Origin: Frankiales bacterium
Lineage (GTDB): Bacteria > Actinomycetota > Actinomycetes > Mycobacteriales > Jatrophihabitantaceae
Reading direction: 5' to 3'
Length of the DNA stretch: 64,000 bases
Assembly: GCA_025966315.1 (NCBI GenBank)
Contig: JAOPUZ010000012.1
Coordinates: 1 to 64,000 of the forward strand
The stretch's first letter is position 1, and every line of letters begins with the position of its first letter. The position numbers and the translations under genes were made by a program. The notes below the pieces were generated by a model. It saw nothing but the letters and a program-made list of their open reading frames with translations. It ran no database searches and was not told the origin of the DNA. Shown here piece by piece: positions 8,778 to 20,098 of this stretch.

Positions 8778-9959
8778 ATGAAGATGGCTACCATGCGGCG
8801 TACTCGCGACCTGACGCTGCCAGGTATCAGCGGCACCGCTCGGCTCGACCGACGAGTCTCCAGGTTGATCGCGCGGCTGCACGAAGGCGATGTGGCCATC
8901 ATCGATGTGGGCGACCTGGATCGTGCCACCGCCGATTCGCTGGTCGCGGCCAAGGTAGCCGCGGTCGTGAACTGCCAGCCCAGCATCTCCGGCCGCTATC
9001 CCAACCTTGGCCCGGAAGTTCTCATCGCTGCCGGCATTCCGTTGCTCGACGACGTCGGGCGCGAGCTGTTCGTCGAGGTCAAGGAAGGCACCCGGATCCG
9101 GCTCGACGAGGACACGCTCTACAACGGCGAGACCCTGCTGATCCGGGGCACCCGCCAGGATTCGGCGTCTGTGACCGCAAGCATGGCCGCTGCGCGTGCG
9201 GGCCTGTCATCGCACCTGCAGGCCTTCGCCGCCAGCACCCAGCAACACATGCAGGACGAGAAGGAGCTGTTGCTCGACGGCGTCGGATTACCGACGGTCC
9301 GAACTCAGTTCCAGGGTCGGCACGTGTTGCTGGTGGCCCGAAATTACGATTTCAAGGCCGATATCAAGGCGCTGAAGCACTACATCCGCGAGTTCCGTCC
9401 CGTGCTCGTCGGGATCGACGGTGGCGCCGACGTACTGCGTGAGGCCGGTTACCGAGCGGACTTGGTCATCGGCGACATGGATTCGATGTCAGATGCCGCG
9501 CTTCGCGAATCCGGCGAGGTTGTCGCGCACGCCGATCGGCACGGTCGGCTGGTCGGGCTGGCGCGCGTTCAGGACCTGCGTATCGATCCGATCCTTTTCC
9601 CGACCGCGGGTACCTGCGAGGACGCGGCCATGCTGCTGGCCAATGGCGGCGGCGCGAGATTGATCATCACGGTCGGCATCCGCGCCACGCTCGAGGAGCT
9701 TCTCGACGCCGGGCGTGGCGACATGGCCTCAACTGTGCTGACCCGATTGAAGGTCGGTGGCCGACTCGTCGATGCCAAAGCCGCCGCGCAGCTCTACCAG
9801 TCTCGGATATCGCCGCTGTCGCTCATCGCGCTGGCCGCGGCGGCGCTGCTGGCCATCGCCGTGGTGCTGGTGGCCAGTACCGCCGGCGACAGTTACCTGC
9901 ACATCCTGACCGACGGGCTGTCGCAGCTCGTCGCCTGGCTGAGGGACCTTTTCTCGTGA
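8778..9959 (+). CDS. steA: SteA, cytokinetic/septation-associated membrane protein
   Basis: 393 aa. The start MKMATMRRTRDLTLPGI resembles the Rv1697 start, so this ATG is preferred to one 18 nt upstream. The body carries SISGRYPNLGPEVL and a thiamine-pyrophosphokinase-like fold (VGIDGGADVL, LVIGDMDSMSDAAL). One transmembrane helix lies near the C-terminus (LSLIALAAAALLAIAVVLVA). In Corynebacterium SteA and SteB act in the RipC-FtsEX cell-separation pathway. The stop overlaps the steB start (GTGA), supporting a shared function. Confidence 0.9.
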   Translation: MKMATMRRTRDLTLPGISGTARLDRRVSRLIARLHEGDVAIIDVGDLDRATADSLVAAKVAAVVNCQPSISGRYPNLGPEVLIAAGIPLLDDVGRELFVEVKEGTRIRLDEDTLYNGETLLIRGTRQDSASVTASMAAARAGLSSHLQAFAASTQQHMQDEKELLLDGVGLPTVRTQFQGRHVLLVARNYDFKADIKALKHYIREFRPVLVGIDGGADVLREAGYRADLVIGDMDSMSDAALRESGEVVAHADRHGRLVGLARVQDLRIDPILFPTAGTCEDAAMLLANGGGARLIITVGIRATLEELLDAGRGDMASTVLTRLKVGGRLVDAKAAAQLYQSRISPLSLIALAAAALLAIAVVLVASTAGDSYLHILTDGLSQLVAWLRDLFS

Positions 9960-10873
9960 TCTCGTTTCGCTACCATCTTGTCTCCGTCATCGCCGTCTTT
10001 CTGGCCATCGCTCTGGGAGTCGTGATCGGCACGAGCGCACTGAACGGCGCGGTCGTGGGTGACCTGCGACGCCAGGTAAGTGATCTGAAGAGCACCAATC
10101 AGCAGGATGACCAGCAGAACAAGGCGTTGCAGCTGCAAGCCGGCAATGCCGATCTGCTGGCCCGGTCCTACGGCGCCAAGATTGCCGGCAGTGTGCTCGC
10201 CAACGTTCCGGTGGTGCTCGTTGCCGCCCCGGGCGCGCCTGCCACCGCGGTCGACTCGATCGCAGCGTCGGTGGCCCGCTCTGGCGGCAAGTTGGTTGCT
10301 CGCATTCGATTGACGGCGAGCCTGGTCGATCCCAGCCGCGCGAATGACGTCCGATCGCTCGCGACCTCCGGAGTGCATCCCATCGGGCTGCAGTTGCCCG
10401 CCACCGGTGATGCGGGCGCGCTGGCTGGCTCGTTGCTCGGATTCACGCTGCTCGGCAAAGGACAGGCCACCGATCTCACCCAAGTGCTCAGTGGATTCGG
10501 CACACTCAACATGGTCAAGATCGAGGGCGGCAGCCCGACCTCGGGCAAGCTTGTCATCGTGGTCGCTCCCGGCTCGGCCGCCGTCGGCGATCTGGCGGAG
10601 AAGAGCTTGCTCAGCATGACCACCCAGATCGCCACTACCGGCGGTCCGACCGTCGTTGCCGGCGACAGCGCTTCGGCCAGTCAGGCCGGTCTGATCTCGC
10701 TCATCCGGGCCGACCCGACCGCCAAGCAGGTGCTCAGCACGGTTGACGACGCGCAGACGTCGCTCGGACAACTGACGGTGGCGCTCACGGGTGCGGAGAC
10801 ACTGGCCGGCCGCAAGGGTCAATACGGTACGACCGCGGGCGTTGACGCGTTGATGCCCGGCGCCGGCAGCTGA
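9956..10873 (+). CDS. steB: SteB/MctB family membrane protein
   Basis: 305 aa with GTG start overlapping steA. An N-terminal transmembrane anchor (residues ~5-28, VSVIAVFLAIALGVVIGTSA) is followed by a coiled-coil segment (residues ~35-70, LRRQVSDLKSTNQQDDQQNK) and an extracytoplasmic domain. The family is annotated as copper transporter MctB (Rv1698) and as SteB in corynebacteria, where it partners SteA in cell separation. The fused operon with steA favours the cell-separation role; copper export is the alternative. Confidence 0.9.
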   Translation: MISFRYHLVSVIAVFLAIALGVVIGTSALNGAVVGDLRRQVSDLKSTNQQDDQQNKALQLQAGNADLLARSYGAKIAGSVLANVPVVLVAAPGAPATAVDSIAASVARSGGKLVARIRLTASLVDPSRANDVRSLATSGVHPIGLQLPATGDAGALAGSLLGFTLLGKGQATDLTQVLSGFGTLNMVKIEGGSPTSGKLVIVVAPGSAAVGDLAEKSLLSMTTQIATTGGPTVVAGDSASASQAGLISLIRADPTAKQVLSTVDDAQTSLGQLTVALTGAETLAGRKGQYGTTAGVDALMPGAGS

Positions 10874-10931
10874 ACACCGGCCCGGCTCGGCACCGATGTG
10901 CACCGAGCAACGCTGGAAGGTGTTACCGTGA

Positions 10932-12763
<1,832 letters not shown>

Positions 12764-12785
12764 CAACTCGTCAGGGACCGGTCTA

Positions 12786-13427
12786 ATGAGTCCGGCCGAT
12801 CAGGACCCCGCGTTCGAGGTGCTGTCGTCGGAGTTGCGGTTCACCGGAAACGTCATCTCGGTACGAACCGATCAGGTACGTATGCCGGACGGTTCAGTCG
12901 CCGCCCGCGAGGTGGTCGTCCACCCGGGCGCGGTGGCCATTCTTGCCCTCGATGCGGATGACCAGGTCGTGCTCGTGCGCCAGTACCGGCACCCGATCCA
13001 TCAGCATCTGCTGGAATTGCCCGCGGGTCTGCTTGACGTCGACGGTGAGCCCGCCCTCGTCGGCGCCCAGCGCGAGCTCTACGAAGAAGCCGGCCTACGA
13101 GCGGCGCGGTGGTCGGTGCTGGTCGACCTGCACACCTCGCCGGGCATGACGGACGAGGCGATTCGGGTTTTCCTGGCCCGCGACCTGACCGAGGTGGGGT
13201 CCGATGAGCGATTCGCGGCCGAGCACGAGGAAGTTACGATGACCGTCGAGCGGCGGCCGCTGGACCACTTGGCCGCACAGGTCCTGACCGGCGAGCTGAC
13301 CAACGCCACGACCGTAGCCGGCATCATGGCGGCGACCTGGGCGCGTCAGCGGGATTGGCAGGACCTTCGTCCTCCGGACGCGGCCTGGCCGGCGAGACCG
13401 GACCGCGCCGGCCATAACCCGTCGTGA
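12786..13427 (+). CDS. Nudix hydrolase, ADP-ribose pyrophosphatase-like
   Basis: 213 aa from an ATG 22 nt after pyrG. The Nudix box G-x5-E-x7-RE-L-x-EE-x-GL is intact (GLLDVDGE...[10 protein letters not shown], residues ~80-103), and [18 protein letters not shown] precedes it as in ADP-ribose pyrophosphatases. The position between pyrG and xerD matches Rv1700, a characterised ADPRase. The stop overlaps the xerD GTG (GTGA). Confidence 0.93.
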   Translation: MSPADQDPAFEVLSSELRFTGNVISVRTDQVRMPDGSVAAREVVVHPGAVAILALDADDQVVLVRQYRHPIHQHLLELPAGLLDVDGEPALVGAQRELYEEAGLRAARWSVLVDLHTSPGMTDEAIRVFLARDLTEVGSDERFAAEHEEVTMTVERRPLDHLAAQVLTGELTNATTVAGIMAATWARQRDWQDLRPPDAAWPARPDRAGHNPS

Positions 13428-14398
13428 CACTCGCGTCCGAACGCGAAAGCGACGGCAGTGAGCGACCGGCGCCCAGTGATCCGGCCGAGAACACGGTTCG
13501 CGCCTATCTGGCGCATCTCACAGTCGAGCGCGGTTCAGCCCAGAACACGCTGAGCTCCTACCGTCGCGATCTTGGTCGGTATCTGGAGTTCCTGCAAAGC
13601 CGGGGTCTGCATGACCTGGCCGCGGTGGATTCCGCCCTCGTATCCGCCTTCCTGGTGTCGTTGCGAGCCGGTGACGAGAGCCACCAGCCACTGTCGGCCG
13701 CATCAGCTGCCCGGGCTGTTGTCGCTGTACGTGGTCTCCATCGTTTCGCCTACTCCGACGGGCAGGTCGCTGCTGACGTCGCACGCGCTGTTCGCCCACC
13801 GGCCCCGCCACGCCGGCTGCCCAAGGCGATCGCGGTTGAAGACATCGAGCGCCTGTTGGAGGCGGCCGGCTTCGACCAGACACCGCTGGCCATCCGCGAC
13901 CGGGCCCTGCTGGAACTGCTCTACGGCACGGGAGCGCGTATCTCCGAAGCGGTCGGGCTGGACGTCGACGACCTCGATCTGGAGCAACGAAGCGTGTTGT
14001 TGCGCGGTAAGGGTGGCAAACAGCGTCTGGTGCCGCTCGGCAGCTATGCGGCCGCGGCGGTGTCTGACTATCTGGTGCGGGTTCGGCCCGAGCTGTCCCG
14101 ACTGGGGCGCGCCACGCCTCGGGTATTCCTGAACTCGCGTGGTGGCCCGTTGTCCCGCCAGAGCGCGTGGACCGTGCTTCGTGGCGCGGCTGACAAGGCC
14201 GGGCTGACCGGTGACATCTCTCCGCACACGCTGCGGCATTCCTTTGCCACCCATCTGATGGAAGGCGGCGCCGACGTGCGCGTCGTGCAGGAATTACTCG
14301 GTCACGCCTCGGTGACGACCACTCAGATCTACACGCTGGTCACGGTCGACCAACTACGTGAGGTGTACGCCGTCGCGCACCCTCGAGCCCGCCGATAG
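13424..14398 (+). CDS. xerD: site-specific tyrosine recombinase XerD
   Basis: 324 aa. An N-terminal core-binding domain ([20 protein letters not shown]) precedes the catalytic domain with all expected residues: Arg in [24 protein letters not shown], and [13 protein letters not shown] ending in the nucleophilic Tyr. It resolves chromosome dimers at dif with XerC. The chromosomal operon after the Nudix gene, as in Rv1701, distinguishes it from a phage integrase. GTG start in a GTGA overlap. Confidence 0.94.
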   Translation: MTLASERESDGSERPAPSDPAENTVRAYLAHLTVERGSAQNTLSSYRRDLGRYLEFLQSRGLHDLAAVDSALVSAFLVSLRAGDESHQPLSAASAARAVVAVRGLHRFAYSDGQVAADVARAVRPPAPPRRLPKAIAVEDIERLLEAAGFDQTPLAIRDRALLELLYGTGARISEAVGLDVDDLDLEQRSVLLRGKGGKQRLVPLGSYAAAAVSDYLVRVRPELSRLGRATPRVFLNSRGGPLSRQSAWTVLRGAADKAGLTGDISPHTLRHSFATHLMEGGADVRVVQELLGHASVTTTQIYTLVTVDQLREVYAVAHPRARR

Positions 14399-14433
14399 CG
14401 GACTGGCGCCGGCCTCGCTTCGCTAGCGAGCGT

Positions 14434-14462
14434 TTGCGCATCGCTACACACAGAACTAATCT
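14434..14462 (+). promoter_or_regulatory. promoter of the DUF3352 gene
   Basis: TTGCGC (14434-14439) and TAATCT (14457-14462) are separated by exactly 17 nt, a good SigA-type match. Transcription would begin near 14469, giving a leader of about 30 nt with GGGGGAAG before the ATG at 14500. A small hairpin CTCGCT-N5-AGCGAG (14414-14430) just upstream may end xerD transcription, though it has no strong T run. Confidence 0.55.
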
Positions 14463-14499
14463 CTCGCAAGTTGCGTTTTTCGCTTACGGGGGAAGTTAC

Positions 14500-16266
14500 A
14501 TGACATATCACGATGATGATGCGAAGCCGCCTGCGAATGGTGATCGGCGCGATGGGCTTGATGCGCACGACGGGTCCGGACCGGAATGGGATCAGCCGCG
14601 GGTCTACGAACTGCCACCTGAGGATCTACCCGCGCTGCACGGTCAGCCGCCTTATGCTCAGCCGGCATTCGGTCAAGCGCCTTATGGGCCACCGCCGTAC
14701 TCGTCACTGACGCCTGAGGCAGCGTGGGCACCGCCCGAGGCACATGCCGCTTGGTCGATCGCCGGGCCGGCCACGCTAGCCGCGCCACCGACGCCTCGTC
14801 GTCGCTGGCCGATCGTGCTTGCCACCGTGCTCACCGTGCTGCTGCTGGTCGTCGGCGGTGGCAGCGTGTTTGCCTACCGAGCTCTTCGAAGCAGCGGACC
14901 CAAGGCGGCGCAGGCGCTACCCGCGGACAGCTTTGCGCTGATCACGGTTGATCTGGACCCGGCCGCCTCCCAGAAGATCGATGCCGTCCGATTCGCTCGT
15001 CGAATACCGGATGTCGGCGCCTCGTTCGGCGAGAAGACCGATCCGAAATTATCGATCTTCAACGCGTTCGCGCGTGCCGGCCAACTCCCGTCGGGTTTGT
15101 CCTACGACCGCGACATCAAGCCGTGGGTCGGCGACCGGATCGCGCTGGCCAGCAGGCCGGCCGTGATCGAGGGCAGCGATGCCGACCTGCTGATCGCCGT
15201 TCAGACCAAGGATGCCAAGCAGGCCGAATCGGCGGTGCGGCGCATCGCCGCTACGACCGACCAACCTGTTGGCGTGGCCGACGGTAACGGTTACGTGCTT
15301 ATCGCTGACACCCAAGCCGTAGCTGATCGGGCGGTGGCCGATGCGAAAAACGGCAGTCTTGCCGACCGCCGCGAGTACAAGTCGGATATGTCTGCGCTGG
15401 GCCAGCTCGGCGTGGCCTCCGGCTGGATCGATGTGAAGGCGGCACTAGATGCCACCAACGTCGGAAACGGGACACCCGGATCGCCGTTCCTCGGTGCCCT
15501 TTCCCGCGGCGGCGCGCCGGGCAAGAACGCGCTGCGGACGAGTTTCACGGTGCGGTTCACCGCTTCGGCCGCTGAGTTGGTGGTACGAGTCAACACCGGT
15601 CAGGCGGTCTCGCCGGCTCCGCCGGGTGGCCCGCAGTTGATCGCGGGGCTCCCGGAAGACACGGCTGCAGCCGTCGAGTTCCGCGGGGCTCGAGGTGCGT
15701 TCGGACAGGGCTGGAATCAAGCGCTCAAGTCGGCGACCAGCGGCCAGCGGGCCGAGGTGGAGTCGCTTGGTGACGAACTCGGTCTGCGGCTGCCGGACGA
15801 TATCGACACTTTCCTGGGTACCGACCTGGTGGCCGGCCTGGACCTGAGCCGGGGACTCGACACCCCGAGCGTCGGTGTTCGTTCCAAAACCGATCCCGCC
15901 GCGGCGGCCAAAGCCATCGACTCACTCGAACAGGCGTTGGCCGCACAGCAGATGTCTCCAGGACTGAGGATGCTGAAAACGCCGGACGGTGTGGTTGTGG
16001 CGAATTCCGATTCGTACGCAGCCGCGATGGCCTCGACTTCGGGTAAGCGGCTCGGCGACTCCGCGGCCTTCCGTACCGCGGTCCCGGACCAGGCCGGCGC
16101 GACGGCCATCGGCTACGTCAACCTTGACGTGCTCAGCGCGGCCGCGCAAAAGGCGGGCGCGAGCAGCGATGACCTCAAGGCACTCCACGCGTTCAAGGCC
16201 GTCGGTCTGAGCGTTTCGACGACGGACGGCAGTACGCTCCTCAGGGTCAGATTGGTGGCCCACTGA
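14500..16266 (+). CDS. DUF3352 domain membrane protein
   Basis: 588 aa. The ATG at 14500 follows GGGGGAAG by 4-5 nt; a longer upstream frame is rejected. Residues 1 to ~100 are acidic then Pro/Ala/Tyr-rich (QPPYAQPAFGQAPYGPPPYS). One transmembrane helix follows (WPIVLATVLTVLLLVVGGGS), then a large extracytoplasmic region of DUF3352 type with repeated blocks such as SFALITVDLDPAASQKID. Family function is unknown. It is transcribed alone between xerD and parA. Confidence 0.85.
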   Translation: MTYHDDDAKPPANGDRRDGLDAHDGSGPEWDQPRVYELPPEDLPALHGQPPYAQPAFGQAPYGPPPYSSLTPEAAWAPPEAHAAWSIAGPATLAAPPTPRRRWPIVLATVLTVLLLVVGGGSVFAYRALRSSGPKAAQALPADSFALITVDLDPAASQKIDAVRFARRIPDVGASFGEKTDPKLSIFNAFARAGQLPSGLSYDRDIKPWVGDRIALASRPAVIEGSDADLLIAVQTKDAKQAESAVRRIAATTDQPVGVADGNGYVLIADTQAVADRAVADAKNGSLADRREYKSDMSALGQLGVASGWIDVKAALDATNVGNGTPGSPFLGALSRGGAPGKNALRTSFTVRFTASAAELVVRVNTGQAVSPAPPGGPQLIAGLPEDTAAAVEFRGARGAFGQGWNQALKSATSGQRAEVESLGDELGLRLPDDIDTFLGTDLVAGLDLSRGLDTPSVGVRSKTDPAAAAKAIDSLEQALAAQQMSPGLRMLKTPDGVVVANSDSYAAAMASTSGKRLGDSAAFRTAVPDQAGATAIGYVNLDVLSAAAQKAGASSDDLKALHAFKAVGLSVSTTDGSTLLRVRLVAH

Positions 16267-16325
16267 CCGCTGGCCGAGTGCGGCGAAGCTGCGGACAGCG
16301 GGGGTCGGTGAGGTAATCTCCGGTC

Positions 16326-16343
16326 GTGTCCGGCACGGTTTAG
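16326..16343 (+). promoter_or_regulatory. candidate transcription start with five-codon ORF upstream of parA
   Basis: TAATCT (16314-16319) sits 6 nt before GTG TCC GGC ACG GTT TAG, the same geometry as the apparent leaderless genes in this window. The tiny frame is not in phase with parA. It may simply mark the parA transcription start, giving a 38-nt leader that includes GAGGAG near 16345. Confidence 0.3.
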
Positions 16344-16363
16344 CGAGGAGTGCACTGAAGCCC

Positions 16364-17296
16364 ATGACGACGTCCAGCACCGCCGGCTCGGGGGCACCCG
16401 ACTCCGGTGACATCGCGGCTGCTGGCAGCGTCGACACTGCTGCCGGTGAGGGATCGAGTCGATCCGTCGATCCGGCCCGGGCGCGGCAAAAGCGGCCGCT
16501 GATCCAGCCGGCACCACTGGAAACGCATGGCCCGGCGCGCGTGATCAGCTTGTGCAACCAGAAGGGCGGCGTCGGCAAGACCACCTCCACGATCAATCTC
16601 GGAGCGGCGCTGGCCGAATTCGGCCGTCGCGTCCTGCTGGTCGATTTCGATCCCCAGGGCGCGCTCAGCGTGGGTCTGGGCATGCAGCCACATCAGCTCG
16701 AACAGACGACCTACAACCTGCTCATGGAACGCTCGGTGAGCATCGACGAGGTACTGCTGAAAACCAGCGTGCCGGGCATGGACCTGTTGCCGTCGAACAT
16801 CGATCTGTCCGCCGCCGAAGTCCAGCTGGTGAACGAGGTCGCCCGGGAGCAGAGCCTCGCGCGGCTGTTGGCGCCGGTGCTCGGCGACTACGACTTCGTT
16901 CTCATCGACTGCCAGCCGTCGCTGGGGTTACTCACGGTCAACGCCCTGACGGCCTCGCACGGGGTGATCATCCCGCTGGAATGCGAGTTCTTCTCTTTGC
17001 GAGGTGTGGCGCTGTTGATCGACACGATCGAGAAGGTCCGTCAGCGGCTCAATCCCGATCTTCGCCTGGAAGGCATTCTGGCCACAATGTACGACGGCCG
17101 TACTTTGCACGGCCGTGAGGTCTATGGCCGCGTGCTCGAGGCGTTCGGCGACAAGGTGTTCGACACGGTGATTGCGCGCACCGTTCGTTTTCCGGAGACG
17201 ACCGTGGCCGGCGAACCGATAACTACCTGGGCGCCGAGTTCGAACGGTGCCATCGCCTACCGCGAATTGGCGATGGAGGTCTTGTCGCGGTCGTGA
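16364..17296 (+). CDS. parA: ParA family ATPase
   Basis: 310 aa. After a disordered N-terminal ~60 residues, the deviant Walker A KGGVGKTTSTINLG near residue 67 and LLVDFDPQGALSVGLG identify a ParA/Soj-type ATPase; FVLIDCQPSLGLLTVNAL is the Walker B region. It lies upstream of scpA and scpB as in Rv1708-Rv1710, a non-canonical ParA distant from parB. The stop overlaps the scpA start. It likely acts in chromosome organisation with ScpAB; it is probably not the oriC-proximal partition ParA. Confidence 0.9.
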   Translation: MTTSSTAGSGAPDSGDIAAAGSVDTAAGEGSSRSVDPARARQKRPLIQPAPLETHGPARVISLCNQKGGVGKTTSTINLGAALAEFGRRVLLVDFDPQGALSVGLGMQPHQLEQTTYNLLMERSVSIDEVLLKTSVPGMDLLPSNIDLSAAEVQLVNEVAREQSLARLLAPVLGDYDFVLIDCQPSLGLLTVNALTASHGVIIPLECEFFSLRGVALLIDTIEKVRQRLNPDLRLEGILATMYDGRTLHGREVYGRVLEAFGDKVFDTVIARTVRFPETTVAGEPITTWAPSSNGAIAYRELAMEVLSRS

Positions 17297-18270
17297 CCGG
17301 TATTCTCGGCGGATCCAGCTCCGGCTCGAACTCGGACGGCGGACCGAACTACGACCCGCCGCTCTCCGAGTTGGCCGACCTGCCAGAAGACTGGGAGCTG
17401 CCGGCACCCGTGCCGCCGCTGGTGACCGACGGCGTGTTTCTCGTCCGGTTGGATAATTTCGAGGGTCCTTTCGACCTGCTCCTGACGCTGATCGGCCGAC
17501 GCCAGATGGACGTCACCGAAGTTGCGCTTTCGCAGGTGACCGACGATTTCATCGCCTACCTGCGTGCCGCCGGCGACGGCTTCGATCTGGGCCAGGCCAC
17601 CGAGTTTCTGGTCGTCGCCGCCACCCTGCTCGATCTGAAGGCGGCTCGGCTGCTGCCGGCGACCGAAGTCGAGGATGACGAGGATCTGGCTTTGCTCGAA
17701 GCGCGGGATCTGCTGTTCGCGCGCCTGCTGCAGTACCGCGCCTACAAGCTGGCCGCGGCGCACCTTTCCCGTCTGGAGCAACGGGCCGGACGGCGATTCG
17801 GGCGGCAGGCCGAACTTGAGCCGCGCTTTGCCGGGCTGAGCCCAGATCTGCAGCTCGGTGTCGACCTACCCCAGTTTGCCGCGGTGGCGGCGATGGCCCT
17901 GCGGCCGCGTCCGGTGCCCGTGGTGGGGATCGAACATATCCACGCCCCGCGGGTCAGTGTGCGCGAACACATGGTGGCCATGCGACGACAGCTGGCCCGA
18001 ACCGGCGGCTCGACCTTCCGTGCGCTGGTCGCCGACTGCCAATCGACCCTGGAGGTCGTCGCCCGATTCCTCGGCTTGCTCGAGTTGTACCGCGATGGCG
18101 ACATCGCCTTCGACCAGGCCGAGGCGCTCGGCGAGTTGCGGGTGCGCTGGACCGGCCGCGATCCAGACGTAGCCGGGGCCGCAAGCCCAGACCCGGCCGC
18201 CGAAGATGACGACGGCGCCAGCGGCGCGGGTGAACCCCGCGCGTCCGATCCCGATGAGGAGTACCGATGA
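17293..18270 (+). CDS. scpA: segregation and condensation protein A
   Basis: 325 aa kleisin subunit that bridges SMC heads. The N-terminal kleisin block FLVRLDNFEGPFDLLLTLIG is at residues ~50-70, with RQMDVTEVALSQVTDDF just after. The C-terminal ~30 residues are acidic and probably disordered. The GTG start overlaps parA by GTGA; the stop overlaps scpB by ATGA. Confidence 0.94.
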   Translation: MTGILGGSSSGSNSDGGPNYDPPLSELADLPEDWELPAPVPPLVTDGVFLVRLDNFEGPFDLLLTLIGRRQMDVTEVALSQVTDDFIAYLRAAGDGFDLGQATEFLVVAATLLDLKAARLLPATEVEDDEDLALLEARDLLFARLLQYRAYKLAAAHLSRLEQRAGRRFGRQAELEPRFAGLSPDLQLGVDLPQFAAVAAMALRPRPVPVVGIEHIHAPRVSVREHMVAMRRQLARTGGSTFRALVADCQSTLEVVARFLGLLELYRDGDIAFDQAEALGELRVRWTGRDPDVAGAASPDPAAEDDDGASGAGEPRASDPDEEYR

Positions 18271-18884
18271 ACGAGTCCGCCCTCGACGCGGTGCCGACAG
18301 CGATCGACATCGCATCCGGCACGCCGTCCATGGACCTCAGCGATCCGCAGGTGCTGCGTGGCGCCCTCGAGGCGTTGTTGTTCGTGGCCGACGGTCCGCT
18401 GGAGCTGAGCCAGCTCGCGGCCGCGGTGCAATGCCCGGCGGATGAGGTTGCCGAAGCACTGGCCGTGATCACCGCTGATCTGGACGAGCGCGCGACCGGC
18501 TGGCAGCTCCGTCCGGCCGCAACCGGCTTTCGCCTTTACACCAGGGACCAGTACGCCCCGATCATCGAGTCCTTCCTGCTCGAGGGCCAGCGCAGCAAGT
18601 TGAGTCAGGCCGCGTTGGAGACCCTCGCCGTGGTGGCCTACCGGCAGCCGGTGACCCGGGCGCGTATCTCGGCGATTCGCGGTGTCAACGTCGACGGTGT
18701 CGTGCGCACTCTGCTCGCCCGGGCCCTGATTACCGAGGTCGGGACCGATCCGGAGACGGGCGGCGGCCTGTACCGCACCACGCCTACCTTCCTGGAGAAG
18801 ATGGGTATCTCCTCGGTCGAGGAGCTGCCGTCGCTGGCGCCGTTCCTGCCGGAACTGGACACACTGGATACCGATGAAATCTGA
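18267..18884 (+). CDS. scpB: segregation and condensation protein B
   Basis: 205 aa winged-helix protein that dimerises and binds ScpA. Conserved stretches LEALLFVADGPLELSQLA, LSQAALETLAVVAYRQPVTRARI and RGVNVDGVVRTLLARALI are present. GAGGAG lies 7 nt before the ATG. It overlaps scpA by 4 nt and rluB by 11 nt, so all three are one operon. Confidence 0.94.
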   Translation: MNESALDAVPTAIDIASGTPSMDLSDPQVLRGALEALLFVADGPLELSQLAAAVQCPADEVAEALAVITADLDERATGWQLRPAATGFRLYTRDQYAPIIESFLLEGQRSKLSQAALETLAVVAYRQPVTRARISAIRGVNVDGVVRTLLARALITEVGTDPETGGGLYRTTPTFLEKMGISSVEELPSLAPFLPELDTLDTDEI

Positions 18885-19629
18885 ATCCGCTGCCGAACCG
18901 GCGCGGCTGCAGAAGGTACTGGCCGCGGCGGGCGTCGGCTCAAGGCGAGCGTGCGAGCAGCTGATCGAGCAACGCCGGGTCACCGTCGAACAGCCCGATG
19001 GCCAGCAAGTGGTGGCTGAGCTCGGGCAACGGGTCGATCCGGCCACCGCAACCGTGCGGGTCGACGGCAAACGAATCAACCTACGGTCCGAGCTTCGCTA
19101 TGTCGCCTTCAACAAGCCGATCGGGGTCGTCAGCGCAATGACGGATCCGCACGGCCGCCCGACATTGACCGACTACCTGGCCGACGACGAGGTTCGGCTG
19201 TTCCACGTCGGCCGGTTGGACATCGACACCGAGGGCCTGCTGCTGCTCACCAACGATGGTGACTTTGCCCAGCACCTTGCTCATCCGTCCCACGAGGTCA
19301 GCAAGACCTACGTCGCCGAGGTGGACGGGATTCTCGACAGCGCCGTCTTGCGATCGCTCAAGGCGGGCGTCGAGTTGGAGGACGGGCTCAGCAGCATCGA
19401 CTCGGGGCGCATTCTCGATACCGGCCAGACGCGTTCGCTGGTTGAGTTGACGTTGCATTCCGGACGAAACCGCGTAGTGCGGCGCACGCTTGCCGCAGTC
19501 GGTCATCCGGTCCAGCGGCTCGTGCGGACGGCAATCGGACCGGTGCGGCTGGGCGATCAACGACCCGGCACACTGAGGGAGCTCACGGGCACCGAGCTGG
19601 GCGAGCTTTACCGTCAACTAGAAACCTGA
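18874..19629 (+). CDS. rluB: 23S rRNA pseudouridine synthase RluB-like
   Basis: 251 aa. An N-terminal S4 domain (RLQKVLAAAGVGSRRACEQL) precedes the RsuA/RluB catalytic core with the aspartate in FHVGRLDIDTEGLLLLTNDGD, and SGRNRVVRRTLAAVGHPV. RluB makes a pseudouridine in 23S helix 89 in E. coli. Gene order scpA-scpB-rluB is the general bacterial order. Confidence 0.92.
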   Translation: MKSESAAEPARLQKVLAAAGVGSRRACEQLIEQRRVTVEQPDGQQVVAELGQRVDPATATVRVDGKRINLRSELRYVAFNKPIGVVSAMTDPHGRPTLTDYLADDEVRLFHVGRLDIDTEGLLLLTNDGDFAQHLAHPSHEVSKTYVAEVDGILDSAVLRSLKAGVELEDGLSSIDSGRILDTGQTRSLVELTLHSGRNRVVRRTLAAVGHPVQRLVRTAIGPVRLGDQRPGTLRELTGTELGELYRQLET

Positions 19630-19696
19630 GCGACGTCAGCGACGTCTGCTGGTGCGGCGTCGGGCAACGGCAAGCAACCGAGAGGATGATTTCAGC

Positions 19697-20059
19697 GTGG
19701 GGGTACGGGCCATTCGTGGAGCGATCCAGGTCGCGGAGAACACCAAGGACGAAGTGTTGGACGGGGCCAGCGAGCTGGTGACCGAGGTAATGCGCCGCAA
19801 CGGCGTCGTGGCCGACGATCTGATCTCGATCTTGTTCACGGCGACCCCGGACCTGACCGCCGACTTCCCGGCCTATGCCGCCCGGCAACTGGGGCTGACC
19901 GACGTTCCGCTGATGTGCGCGTGCGAGATCGCCGTCCCCGGCGCGATGCCGCGGATATTGCGGTTGCTGGCCCACGTCGAATACGACCGACCGCGGTCCG
20001 AGATTCGCCACGTATATCTTCGTGGCGCGGCCGCGTTGAGGACCGACCTGCCCCAGTAA
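19697..20059 (+). CDS. aroH: chorismate mutase, AroH type
   Basis: 120 aa from GTG at 19697 (MGVRAIRGAIQVAENTKDEV), preceded by AGAGGATG; this matches the usual AroH length, while an upstream ATG adds 15 unrelated residues. The family converts chorismate to prephenate for Phe/Tyr synthesis. Active-site positions appear as Arg7 region VRAIRGA, ATPDLTADFPA and the C-terminal PRSEIRHVYLRGA. In Streptomyces the same gene precedes cmk with a prephenate dehydrogenase between them; none is present here. Confidence 0.9.
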   Translation: MGVRAIRGAIQVAENTKDEVLDGASELVTEVMRRNGVVADDLISILFTATPDLTADFPAYAARQLGLTDVPLMCACEIAVPGAMPRILRLLAHVEYDRPRSEIRHVYLRGAAALRTDLPQ

Positions 20060-20098
20060 GTCGCCGGAGCGGGCCGCTCGACCCCGTATCCTGCTGAG

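Noticed and set aside
17742-19079. 445-aa antisense frame over scpA-rluB
   Set aside because: Shadow of three well-supported genes, no recognisable domain.
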